From the NCBI GenBank assembly GCA_039707655.1, contig CM077676.1, forward strand, positions 184,074,936-184,138,935: 64,000 bases of DNA. Reading direction: 5' to 3'. Origin of the DNA: Elymus sibiricus (Eukaryota > Streptophyta > Magnoliopsida > Poales > Poaceae). The notes below the pieces were generated by a model. That model made no database searches. It was given only the letters and a program-made list of their open reading frames with translations, and was not told the DNA's origin. Each line of letters opens with the position of its first letter. Position 1 is the first letter of the stretch. Below, piece after piece: positions 44,578 to 55,445 of this stretch. The translations under genes were made by a program, and so were the position numbers.

Positions 44578-46748
44578 CTAGTTCTTCTTCTTTTGGACCC
44601 ACAACAACTTGATGGGAATCCTTGGAGTTGTGGTAGCACTTGATGAAGTAGAACTTGATGAAGTCTTGGGAACCCACTTGACCAAGGCTTGAGGTGCTTC
44701 TTCAAATGAGTCAATCTCTTCTTGAAGCATGTCCTTGCCTTTTAACTTGTGGTCTTGTGGTGGAAGATCTTCTTGAGCTTGTGTTCCCTTGAAGGAAGTA
44801 GGATCGTACTTCTCTAGTTGAGGAACGAACTTCGTCTTGGGGTATTGATCTTCTTCCCACTCAACTCCATTGGCATTGAACTTTTGTTCAAAACCAACAC
44901 CTTGGTTCTTCCGGTGCCTTCCTTGCTTGCGTACAATTTCCTCAAATTGCTTACTCCCGGCAAGGCTCTTGTAGACACCTTTTTCTATAATTCCTTTCAA
45001 TAGATTGTTTTGTTGCTCAAGTGTAACTTGGCTAAGAGAATCATTAGTGGAATCAATAGAACTACTAGAAGCAACAACATTGTATATAGCATTGTTATTG
45101 TTACTACTAGAGGTAGAACCCTTTTTACCCTTGTTACTAGTTTGCTTAGGTTTAACTTGTGGCATAAATTTAGACAAGAGTAAACGTTTGGCAAGATATG
45201 AAGAACTCTTCTTTCGAAGATCATCATTGATAGCTTTAAGAAACTCATGCTCTTTCTCTAAATTTAGCTTCTTGAAGCGTAGCTTCTCATGAGTTCTTAG
45301 AAGTTCTCTATGATCCTCTTGAGTTATTTCATGAGCTAACTTAAGAGCATTTAGTTCTTTAGTTAGACGCACAATCTCCTTCATAGCATTGTCATTCGTT
45401 TCCTCTTGACTATCATGATTACTAGCATTTTCATTATAGCTCACATCACTAGCCTTATCAACAAGTAAATCATCATCACCAAGCAAATCATCTTCATCAC
45501 TATTGAAATCAAGATACTCGGGGTGTGATACCTTGGGGCCTTTTGCCATGAAGCATATTCCAATTCCTTCATTTGGTGAGTCAAATAGATCATGGGAGTT
45601 GGATGACACAAGAGCAAGTCTGGCAACACCTTCATCTTGACTATAGTCGGAGTTGGAGTGATAGCTTCTCTCGGAGTGGTTGTCGGAGTCGGTGCCTGAA
45701 ATCCATTCACCAACATGAGCTTGATGTCTTCTTCTTGTGTAACTCTTTGATGACTTGTCCTTCCTTTCCGAATCTTTGCTTATTCGAGAGGGTCTTCGTT
45801 CATAACGATCATCTCTACTCCTTCTCTCCTTGTGAGGTGATTCATCTCTTCTATGTCTTCCTCTTGGTGATTCATCTCTTTTCTTGTAGGGAGCCGTACA
45901 CTCATTGGATTAGTGTCCGGGTTTTCCACAATTGTAGCAATTTCGGTCACGACTTGATGATCTTCTCTCATAGTGTCTTGAGCTCGAGCTTCTTTCTTTC
46001 CCTTTGTTCTTGTAGAACTTTTTGAATCTTTTCACCATTAGGCTTATCTCTTCATTGGATACTAGCTTGTCGCTCGAAGTTGTGGGAGCATCGGTTGAGG
46101 CTTTGTAAGCACCACTTGATTTGTTGTGTAGCTCCTCTTTGTCCTTGAGTGACATTTCATGAGCAACAATCCTTCCAATGACTTCTATGGGCTTGAGATC
46201 TTTGTAATTTGGCATCATTTGGATCAATGTGCAAACAGTATCATATTTTCCATCCAAAGCTCTAAGGATCTTCTTGATGATGAATTTGTCGGTCATCTCT
46301 TCACTTCCTAAGCCAGCAATCTCATTTGTGATGAGAGCAAGCCTTCACCATCCTTCATCTTGAACTTGTCAAGTTGACTTTGAAGCACATCCAACTTAGA
46401 TTCCTTGATGGACTCGGTACCCTCATGAATATCAACCAAAGTATCCCAAATTTTCTTTGCATTCTCGAGGCGGTTGATTTTGTTGAATTCCTCGGGACAC
46501 AAACCGTTGAAGAGAATGTCACAAGCTTGAGCATTGTATTGCAACATCTTCAATTCTTCCGCGGTTGCTTCACGATCCGGTTCCTTGCCATCCTCAAAGA
46601 ATTCACCTTGCAAGCCAACACGAACAATAGCCCAAACGGCAGGGTTATGACCAAGAATATGCATTTTCATCTTATGTTTCCAACTAGCAAAGTTTGTACC
46701 ATCAAAATATGGACTGCTATGGTGATAATTACCCTCACTAGACGCCAT
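44578..46748 (-). pseudogene. Element E gag (Sirevirus type), broken
   Basis: ATG at 46748 opens MASSEGNYHHSSPYFDGTN, then FASWKHKMKMHILGHNPAVW and CPEEFNKINRLENAKKIWD. A deletion with frame change occurs near 46305. The next frame has MTDKFIIKKILRALDGKYD, VKRFKKFYKNKGKER and the knuckle CYNCGKPGH, followed by an in-frame TAA at 45910 and an Arg/Ser-rich region. The long tail (45609-44578) is acidic (DEDDLLGDDDLL), then coiled coil (LTKELNALKLAHEI, LEKEHEFLKAINDDLRKK), then GVYKSLAGSKQFEEIV and DQYPKTKFVPQ. About 660 codons in all, typical of the long Sirevirus gag. It begins 40 bp from the primer site. Confidence 0.88.
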
Positions 46749-46787
46749 ACTCTCCTAGGTTGTGAAACCAAGGCAATGGAGACCAAA

Positions 46788-46799
46788 GCTCTGATACCA
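46788..46799 (-). promoter_or_regulatory. Primer binding site of element E
   Basis: Minus strand TGGTATCAGAGC, initiator tRNA-Met type, two bases inside the 5' LTR end. Confidence 0.92.
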
Positions 46800-46801
46800 C
46801 A

Positions 46802-48378
46802 TGTAGGATCGAAAGTATGTCTAAAGGGGGGATGATTAGACTACTTGCCCAAATAAAAACCTAACCTTTTCCCAATTTTAGTTGTAGGCAGATTTTTGCA
46901 AGTATACAAGTCAAGCATCACCCTACACATGCAATTCTAAGAGTGTGGCAGCGGAAAGTAAACAATTGCACATGTAAGTAAAGGAGGGGATCGGAGATTT
47001 CAAACGCAATGAAGACATGGTGATTTTTGGCGTGGTTCCGATAGGTGGTGCTATCGTACGTCCACGTTGATGGAGGCTTCAACCCACGGAGGGTAACGGC
47101 TGCGCGAGTCCACGGAGGGCTCCAACCATGGAGGGTCCACGAAGAAGCAACCTTGCCTATTCCACCATGGCTTACGTCCACGAAGGACTAGCCTCACTCG
47201 GGGTAGATCTTCACGAAGTAGGCGATCTCCTTGCCCTTACAAACTCCTTGGTTCAACTCCACATCATGTCGGAGGCTCCCAAGTGACACCTAACCAATCT
47301 AGGAGACACCACTCTCCAAAAGGTAATAGATGGTGTGTTGTTGATGAACTCCTTGCTCTTGTGCTTCAAATGATAGTCTCCCCAACACTCAAACAACTCC
47401 TCACAGATTTGGCTATGGTGGAAGAAGGATTTGAGTGGAAAGCAACTTGGGAAAGGCTAGAAATCAAGGTTCAAATGGTTGGATTGGAATGTCTTGATCT
47501 CAACACATGAGTGGGTGGTTCTCTCTCAGAAAATGTATGGTGGAAGTGTAGGCACGTTCTGATGGCTCTCCTCACTGAGTAAGAAGGGGTAGAGGGCTAT
47601 ATATAGCCTCCACACAAAATCCAACCATTACACACTTTTGACCCAACTCGGTGGCACCGATAAGAAATCTCGGTGGCACCGACCTGTGTAAAAGATATGA
47701 ACGTTAGGAATATCGGTGGGACCGATTGGAACAACTCGGATGGACCGATGTGCAATGGTTAGGGCAAACCTCGTCTCGGTGGCACCGATTGCATCAACTC
47801 GATGGAACCAAAGTGAAGCAATAAGGCAACAGAGAGTTGGCAAGCCATCTCGGTGAGACCGATTTGAAAATCTCGGTGGGACCGAAGTAATTGCGAACGA
47901 TTACAGAGAGTTGGCAAGGGCATCTCGGTGGGACAGAGATCCATATCGGTGGATCCGATTTGTTAGGGTTTTGGTAGTGGCTAAGTCCAGATGAACTCGG
48001 TGGCTCCGGATAAGAATTTTTGGTGGGGCCGAGTTGGAATGTAGTATTTGGACATATTTGGATGGAGAAAGTGGTTGAGGGTTTTGGAGCACTGTCACTA
48101 AGCACTTGAGCAAAAAGACCATTAAGCAACACCTCATCCCCTTTTAATAATATTGGCTTTCCTATGGACTCAAAGTGATCTTTGATCACTTAACAAAAAT
48201 GTAGAGTCTTGAGATTTTGCCAATCCATGTCCTTAGCATTTTGAGGGGTCCACATCTCTAGTCCTTGCCATGCCAATCATTGAACATCCTGAAATCTTTA
48301 TCTTGAATGGCCATTAGTTCAATGAGATATATGTTGTTACAACTTAACAAAACCACTAAGGGAGCAAATGTGCTTTCA
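46802..48378 (-). repeat. 5' LTR of element E (1577 bp), uninterrupted
   Basis: TGTAGGATCG to GCTTTCA. It shows the empty sites of both Angela (around 46840-46845) and S (around 48272-48277). Palindromic TATA at 47595-47608 and palindrome array at about 47645-48020. Confidence 0.95.
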
Positions 48379-48383
48379 GGGGC

Positions 48384-48399
48384 ACTTGATGCACTTGCA
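48384..48399 (-). repeat. 5' LTR of element F, last 16 bp
   Basis: Completes the F LTR after E; plus strand ends TTGCA, so the minus-strand LTR starts with TG. Element B begins at 48400. Confidence 0.75.
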
Positions 48400-48441
48400 T
48401 GTTTTATTACTAGTTTGGTTTTATAAAAGAAAACTAAAAAA

Positions 48442-49337
48442 ATGGAATTGAGGTTGCCTCACATACTTCATCTATATGATGTCTTTCTTGAAAATGATGG
48501 ATCGCAATATTGTGCCAAAGTGTTAGAACAAGAATTCAATAAAATGTTTGGCATAAAATCCTTGAATGATAAGCATGATTACAATGTTGTTAGTATGCTT
48601 TCTATGAATATCCATGATGCTAATGATATGCAAAGCTACAAGCTTGGGGATGCTATGATTGATGAAGATGATATTTTTAGTCCCCCAAGTTTTGATGAGA
48701 AAATTTATTATGATGATAGCATGCCCCTATTTATGATGATTATATTTATGAAAGTTGATTTGGAGAGGTCATGACTTTAATTAATGATGATTCCACTATT
48801 TCGGAAGAGGTTTCAATTGATTATGACAATAGAGTTGCTATCTATGATGATTATGGTGATGACATGTATGCTATAAAGGGTAATGATAACCATGAAACTT
48901 TTCATCATGATTTTAATGTTCAATTTGATTATGCCAATCAAACATTACATGATAGTTATTTCATTGAGTTTGCTCCCACTATTATTGATGAGAAGAAATT
49001 TGCTTATGTGGAGAGTAATAAAAATTCTATGCTTGTGGATCATGAAAAGAATGCTTTATGTGATAGCTATATTGTTGAATTTGTTCATGATGCTACTGAA
49101 AATTATTATGAGAGAGGGAGATATGCTTATATATATTTCAACAACATCAAGTTTCCTCTCTTTATGTTGAAAATTTTGAAGTCATGCTTGTTTTGCCTTC
49201 CTATGCTAGTTGATTCTTGCTCCCATAAATTGTTTGCCCACAAAATCCCTATGCATAGGAAGTGGGTTAGGCTTAAATATGCTTGCCATATGTTTCATGA
49301 TGCTCCCATTATGTCTCAATTCTTTACTCTTATGTGA
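48442..49337 (+). pseudogene. Acidic post-pol ORF of element B, one frameshift
   Basis: ATG at 48442 reads MELRLPHILHLYDVFLEND and then NDMQSYKLGDAMIDEDDIF, as in A. A one-base deletion near 48726 (ATGCCCCTATTT, compared with ATGCCTCCTATC in A) shifts the frame; the rest reads from 48771 as EKNALCDSYIVEFVHDATE, YYERGRYAYIYFNN, the hydrophobic LKSCLFCLPMLVDSC and HRKWVRLKYACHM. The similarity to A is clearly at protein level. No catalytic motif is seen. The true N-terminus may lie upstream of F. Confidence 0.7.
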
Positions 49338-52209
49338 GCATCATTAAAATCATCATGCCTAGCTAAGGCTTTAAAGAAAAGCGCTTGTTGGGAGGCAACC
49401 CAATATTTACCCCTACTGGTTTTGTGTGTCCACATGATTAAGCTACTGTAGTAATCATGTTTAATATGTTTTCTTTCAATAATGTGCCAAGTAAAGCCTT
49501 TGGGATAGTGTGGATGCTTGTTGATTTGATTCTGTGAAAAAACAGAAACTTTTGCATCCAGTGCTGGAATTTCTTTTCTGTACTGGAACGTGATAAAATT
49601 CTGAATTTTTTTCACATTATTGGGTTATATATTTTTTACGTTTTCCTAGTTTTTCAGAATTTTTAGAGTTACAGAAGTATGAGTTTAATTCAGATCATTA
49701 CAGACTATTCTGTTTTTGACAGATTCTGTTTTCAATGCATAGTTTGCTTGTTTTATAGTTTCTATGGCTTATATTGGTCAATATAAATTGTGGAAATGAT
49801 ATAGTACAGTAGGAATTATGTGATAACAATTATGACCAAGGAAGCCCAAGGTAATATTCAAGGAAGACTCAAGCGTTTAAGCTTGGGGATGTCCCGGAAG
49901 GCATCCCCTCTTTCGTATTCAATCTATCGGTATACCTCACTTGGAGCTATATTTTTATTCGTCACATGATATGTGTTTTACTTGGAGCGTCATTTTATTT
50001 TGTTGATATTTGCTTGATGTTATCAACAATCATGTTTTGTATCTTTTATTTCAATAAAATTTCAAGTATAGCCTTTACCATGCTCAGTTTACAAGTTTAT
50101 GAGTTGCTGTTTGAAAACAGAAAGTTTCCTGTTATGTCCTGAATTTATGTGAATTGTCAGAACATGATAAAATTTGAAATTTTTACACAGTAAGCATGCA
50201 TGCTTTCTCTGTCACGTGGTAATTTTTCAGAATTTTTGGAGTGAGGTAAATATGAAGTTTTATTCCCCCTTTACAGACTGTTCTGTTTTGGCAGATTGCT
50301 GTTATAGTTGCATTGTTTGCATATGTTTACCTATTTAATGTTTCTATTTGTGGATTGGAGTATTAAATATGCAGAGGCATTTAGTATGCAATGTTTAATT
50401 ATAATTTTAGTGATTTTTTACAGTAGAGAATGTCAAGGTTTTGAGTTGATTTATACTAACTTATCTCACGAGTTCCTGTGGAGTTTTGTGTGGATGAAGT
50501 TTTTAAGATTTAGGAGAAGCCATGATATGAGAGGAATTAAGGAGACACAAGAGCTCAAGCTTGGGTATGCCCAAGGCACCCCAACATAACATTCCAAGAA
50601 GTCTCAAGCAGCTAAGCTTGGGGATGCCCCGGTAGGCATCCCACCTTTCTTCATCAACACCTATCGGTTAGCCTAAGTTTTTACTTGTTCACATGATATG
50701 TGCTATTCTTGGAGTGTCCTTTTATTTTCATTTTGTTTGCTGTTTGAATAAAATACTTGGATCTGAAATCTTTATTTGGATATATTCTTCACATAGCTAC
50801 TTAATTGTTTGACTACTCATTGATCCTCACTTATATCTTTTGGAGTAGTTTGTCATGCATTCTTGTGCTTCACTTATATCCTAAGAGTGAATTGTTGAAT
50901 GAACTGAATATCATAAATATGAAATTATACATGCTTCATATGCTTGTCCCATGGGGAGTAGTGATTTCACATAAAAGAAGTATAAGTGGTAAAATTTATT
51001 GAAAGTTAGCAAACACAGCATTGGTCACTTGAACAATTCATGAAAGAATATTGAAGGAAGAGAGATTTCACATATAAATATACTATCTTGGACATCTTCT
51101 ATGATTGTGAGCCCCCATTAATTATTTTCAACCTTGATCAAGTAGTTGATGTTGAACAAGGAAGACAACGTAATGGGTTATGTTTGTTTATATTCACATA
51201 GAAGTTATATGTTCTTGGAACCTCTAACATGTGGTGCTTGCTCATAATCTTTTGCTACCCAAAATTTCGTAGTAAGTAGAAATACTACTTGTACATCCAA
51301 AACCCCTTAAACCTAGTTTCTTGCAATGAGAGTCCACTATACCTACCTATGGATTGAATAAGATCCTTCAAGTAAGTTGTCATCGGTGCAAAAGCAATAA
51401 AAATTGCTCCTAAATATGTATGAACTTTTATTTTGTAAGGGAAAATAATCTTTGTACGAACTTGTGATGGTGAAGAAATAAAAGTGACGGACAGCATAAT
51501 AAAGGTTGCTATCACAAGGGGCAATATAAAGTGACGTTCCTTTGCATTAAGAGCTTGCACATCCAAAAATAAAAAGCGCATGACAACCTCTGCTTCCCTC
51601 TGCGAAGGGCCTATCTTTTACTTTATGTATTTACTTTTATGCAAGAGTCAATAGTGTGCTTCTCTATTCTGTTTTTATTTTCTTTCTTGGCAAGCATCAT
51701 GTGGTGGGGAAAGATCCAGGCACATATATCCAGTTGAATATAGGTGATCATGAGTTATTATTGTTGACATTATCCCTGAGATAAATAAGTTGGGAGGCAA
51801 AACATTAAGCCCCTATCTTCCTATGTGTTTGACTGAAATAGTTTGTTCGGAAAATATGCTTTGAGTGTCAGCAATCATGGAAGACTATATGATAGTTGAG
51901 TATGAGGAATTTGCTAAATCAAAGCTCTTACATAGAACCTTCATGAAAATAAGATGAATTGCAATTGTTTGATGACTGAGAACATAGTTTGTTAGTTTTC
52001 AAGAAAGTTTATGGTCTATACTTTGGCATGTGAATAGCTTGCTACTTGATCATGAGAAGTTTTATGAGATGAGCTATTGTTTATGATATATAATGATGCT
52101 AGGAAAAGTGATTGAAATTATCATTGATCAGACTTATGCACTATGCTAGCATTCACCCTTCATAAATTATTTCTTTTATCATTTACCTACTCGAGGACGA
52201 GCAGGAATT
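49338..52209 (+). other. Non-coding 3' region of element B
   Basis: Colinear with 933-3960 of A, including the 750-bp duplication. Hairpins with AAGCTTGGGGATG at 49885-49908 (arms GGGGATGTC and GGCATCCCC) and 50620-50643 (arms GGGGATGCC and GGCATCCCA). Confidence 0.75.
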
Positions 52210-52223
52210 AAGCTTGGGGATGC
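52210..52223 (+). promoter_or_regulatory. Polypurine tract of element B
   Basis: AAGCTTGGGGATGC just before the LTR start TGATATG. Confidence 0.78.
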
Positions 52224-52787
52224 TGATATGTCTCCAACGTATCTATAATTTATGAAGTATTCATGCCATGTTTATAACAATTTTATATGGTTTTGGTATG
52301 ATTTGATTAGAACTAACCCGGACTGATACTGTTTTCAGCAGAACTACCGTGGTGTTGTTTTTTGTGCAGAAATAAAAGTTCTCGGATTGGGCTGAAAATT
52401 TACTGTGATTTTTTATGGACCAAAAGAGACCCCCCGAAGCTTTGAGGAAGGACCGGAAGCCTCACGAGGAAGCGACAAGCCTGGGGGGCGTGCCCTCCCC
52501 CCCAGGGCGCGCCTACCGAGCTTGTCGCTCCCTCGTGGCCCCCCTGGCATGAATCCAACGCTGAAAAATCCTATAAATATAGAAAACCTCGAAAATAAAC
52601 CTAGAACTTCCACGCCGCCACCGCAAGCCTCTATACTGAAGCAATCTCATCCAGAGCCCTGTTCCGGCACTCTGCCGGAGGGGGGAATCATCACCGGAGG
52701 CCATCTTCATCATCCCGGCGGTCTCCATGACGAGGAGGGAGTAGTTCACCCTCGGGGCTAAGGGTATGTACCAGTAGCTATGTGTTT

Positions 52788-52824
<37 letters not shown>

Positions 52825-53882
52825 TTCTTGATTTGGCACGATCTTGATGTACTGCGAGTTTTATTAATATAGCTGGATCATATGGTGTTTCTTCCCTCTC
52901 TATCTTGTTGTGATGAATTGAGTCTTTCTCTTTGAGGTTTCATTGTTGTTAGATTGAATACTTTGGATTTGAGAACACTTTTTGTATGTCTTGCATGTGG
53001 ATACCCATGGTGACAATGGGGTATTCTATTGACTCACTTGATGTATGTTTTAGTAATCAACTCGCGGATTACCGTGACCTTGGGGTAATCTAGGCATATG
53101 GGTTGATACAAGTTTTCATCTTCTTTTCTCCGATTGAAACTTTGGGGTAGTCTTTGAAGTTCTTTGTGTGGATTGAATATTATGAATCTGAAGTTGTTTG
53201 ATGCATATCGAATAATCAACTCACGGATACTTGTGGTGGCATTGGAGTATCTAGGTGACATTAGAGTTGGTTGATGCGTATCATATGGTGTTATTTTAGT
53301 ACGATCTCTAGGGCTGTTTGTGACACTTATAGGGATGGCTCAATAGATTGATCAAAAAGGATAACTTTGAGGTGGTTTCGTACCATACAACAATTTCATC
53401 TTATGTTCTCCACTAATAGGAACTTTGGAGTGATTCTTTGTCGCACGTTGAGGGATTGTTATATGATTCAATTATGTTAGCATTGTTGAGAGAATGCACT
53501 AGTGAAAGTATGAACCCTAGGACTTGTTTTCAAGCATTGCAATACTGTTTGTGCTCCGTTTTATCACTTGCTACCTTGTTGTTTTTATATTTTCAGATTA
53601 CAAAACTTATATCTACTATCCATACTACACTTGTATCACCATCTCTTCGCCGAACTAGTGCACCTATACAATTTACCATTGTATTGGGTGTGTTGGGGAC
53701 ACAAGAGACTTCTTGTATTTGATTGCAGGGTTGTTTGAGAGAGACCATCTTCATCCTATGCCTCCCACGGATTGATAAACCTTAGGTCATCCACTTGAGG
53801 GAAATTTGCTACTGTCCTACAAAACTCTGCACTTGGAGGCCCAACAACGTGTACAAGAATAAAAGTTGCGTAGTAGACATCA
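52224..53882 (+). repeat. 3' LTR of element B (1659 bp)
   Basis: Colinear with 3975-5641. Contains an inverted repeat with arms near 52463-52480 and 52520-52537, TATA-like CTATAAATATAG near 52571, and a CT microsatellite near 52791-52820. Confidence 0.9.
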
Positions 53883-55431
53883 GTGAGCTGTGTTGGGATT
53901 TCCCCGAAGAGGAGAGGAGATGCAGCACAATAGAGATATGTATTTCCCTCAGTGAGAACCAAGGTTATCCAACCAATAGGAGAATCACGCAAAGCCTCGT
54001 GAACAGCACTTGCACACACAAAAGCAAATACTTGCACCCAACGCGGGCAAGAGGGTTGTCAATCCCTTTGAACTCGTTACTTGCAGGGATTAAGTCTTGT
54101 AGTGGTAGATAGATAAATTGCAAAACAAAATAAAACCAAAGAAATTACAGCAAAGTATTTCTAGTTTTCTTTTTATATGATTTAAGTAGACCCGGGGGCC
54201 AAAGTTTTCACTAGAGGCTTATCTCTTGAACACATAGCATACGGTGGGTAAACAAATTACTGTTGGGCAATTGATAGAAAAGCGCATAGTTATGATGTTA
54301 TTCACTGCAATGATCACATATATGGGCATCACGTCCGAGACAAGTAGACCGACTCCTGCCTGCATCTACTACTATTACTCCACCAATCGACCATTATCCA
54401 GCATGCATCTATGGTATTAAGCTCATAACAAATGGAGTAACACCTTAAGCAAGATGACATGATGTAGACAAAGTAAACCCAATCAATATGAATAAACCCG
54501 GCGTTTTATCCTTAATGGCAACAATACAAATACATGTCTTGTCCCCTACTTTGTCACTGGGATATAGAGCACCGCAAATTGAACCCATTACAAAGCACCC
54601 CTCCCGCTGAAGATAAATCAATATAGTTGGCCAAACCAAACGGATAGATCGAAGAGGAATACAAAGCTATAATAATCATCCATAATAAAGTTCATAAAAG
54701 ACTCAATTACTTTCAATGAATAATCTGATCATAAACCCACAATTCATCGGATCCCAACAAACACACCACAAAAGAAGATTACATCGAATAGAACTCCAAG
54801 AAGATCGAGGAGAACATTGTATTGAAGATCAAGGAGAGAGAAGAAGCCATCTAGCTACTAGCTATGGACCCGTAGGTCTGTGGTGAACTACTCACACATC
54901 ATCAGTAGGGCAGCAAGGTTGATGTAGAAGCCCTCCGTGATTGATTCCCCCTCCGTTAGAGTGCCGGAAAAGGCCTCCAGATGGGATCGCGGAAGAACAA
55001 AAGCTTGTGGTGGCAGAAAAAGTATTTCGTGGGGCTCTCTGATGGATTCCCAATATTTGAGAATTTATAGAAGTGGAATTAGGTCAAAAGGAGCCACGAG
55101 GGGCCCACAAGGTAACAAAGCGCGGCCACCCCCCTGGGCGCACCCTGTTGCCTTGTCACCTCCTTGTAGGTCTTTTGGCCTCCTCCCGAAGCTTCTAGGG
55201 TCGCTTTTGTCTAGAAAAAAATCGTTAAAAAGTTTCATAGCGTTTGGACTCTGTTTGGTACTGGTTTTCTGAAAAACCAAAAACAAGCAGAAAACATCAA
55301 CTTGCACTGGGTTAATAGGTTAGTTCCCAAAAATGATATAAAATAGCATATAATTGCATATAAAACATCCAAGATTGATACTATAATAGCATGGAACAAT
55401 CAAAAATTATAGATGCGTTGGAGATGTATCA
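53883..55431 (-). repeat. 3' LTR of element C
   Basis: Plus-strand end GATGTATCA next to the polypurine tract; the outer edge is cut by B. Colinear with 59257-60810. Confidence 0.9.
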
Positions 55432-55445
55432 GCATCCCCAAGCTT
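55432..55445 (-). promoter_or_regulatory. Polypurine tract of element C
   Basis: Plus strand GCATCCCCAAGCTT, that is AAGCTTGGGGATGC on the minus strand, directly before the 3' LTR. Identical to A and B. Confidence 0.8.

Larger units (their letters stand above)
25259..48378 (-). mobile_element. Element E: Sirevirus-type element without pol, carrying an accessory ORF
   Basis: LTRs bounded TGTAGGATCG and GCTTTCA (plus strand). The right (5') LTR is 46802-48378, 1577 bp. The left (3') LTR is split by two later insertions: 25259-25296, 34341-35778 and 40119-40219, again 1577 bp when joined. TSD GGGGC is perfect (25254-25258 and 48379-48383). Primer site 46788-46799; polypurine tract at 40220. Internal region 40220-46801 has gag then an accessory frame, with no protease, integrase or RT. 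The LTR pair differs at about 11 of the first 210 aligned bases. Confidence 0.93.
5642..48399 (-). mobile_element. Element F: degenerate Sirevirus-type copia retrotransposon, heavily nested
   Basis: On the minus strand it runs from its 5' LTR (23869-25258 plus 48384-48399) through primer binding site, gag, protease, integrase, RT and RNase H to 5642, where A interrupts it; the rest and the 3' LTR lie left of the window. Inside it sit G, D and E. Its right end (48399, TTGCA) abuts element B, with expected TSD TGTTT (48400-48404), whose partner is outside the window. The long gag with a CCHC knuckle and acidic, coiled-coil-rich tail, and TGGTATCAGAGC as primer site, are Sirevirus-lineage features. 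Many nonsense codons show it is dead. Confidence 0.88.
48400..53882 (+). mobile_element. Element B: Athila-type gypsy element (Sabrina/WHAM group), 3' part
   Basis: Same family as A: post-pol ORF, duplicated hairpin segments, polypurine tract and a 1659-bp LTR (52224-53882, TGATATGTC to GACATCA). Its 5' part is displaced to the left of F, outside the window. It is inserted in the 3' LTR of C; the following bases GTGAG (53883-53887) are the expected TSD. Confidence 0.88.

Noticed and set aside
23855..46799. tRNA genes suggested by TGGTATCAGAGC
   Set aside because: These are 12-nt primer binding sites next to LTRs; no cloverleaf can be formed around them.
1..53882. A and B as two halves of one element split by F
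   Set aside because: Both contain the same 3' ORF, 3' region, polypurine tract and a complete LTR, so they are separate copies in the same orientation.
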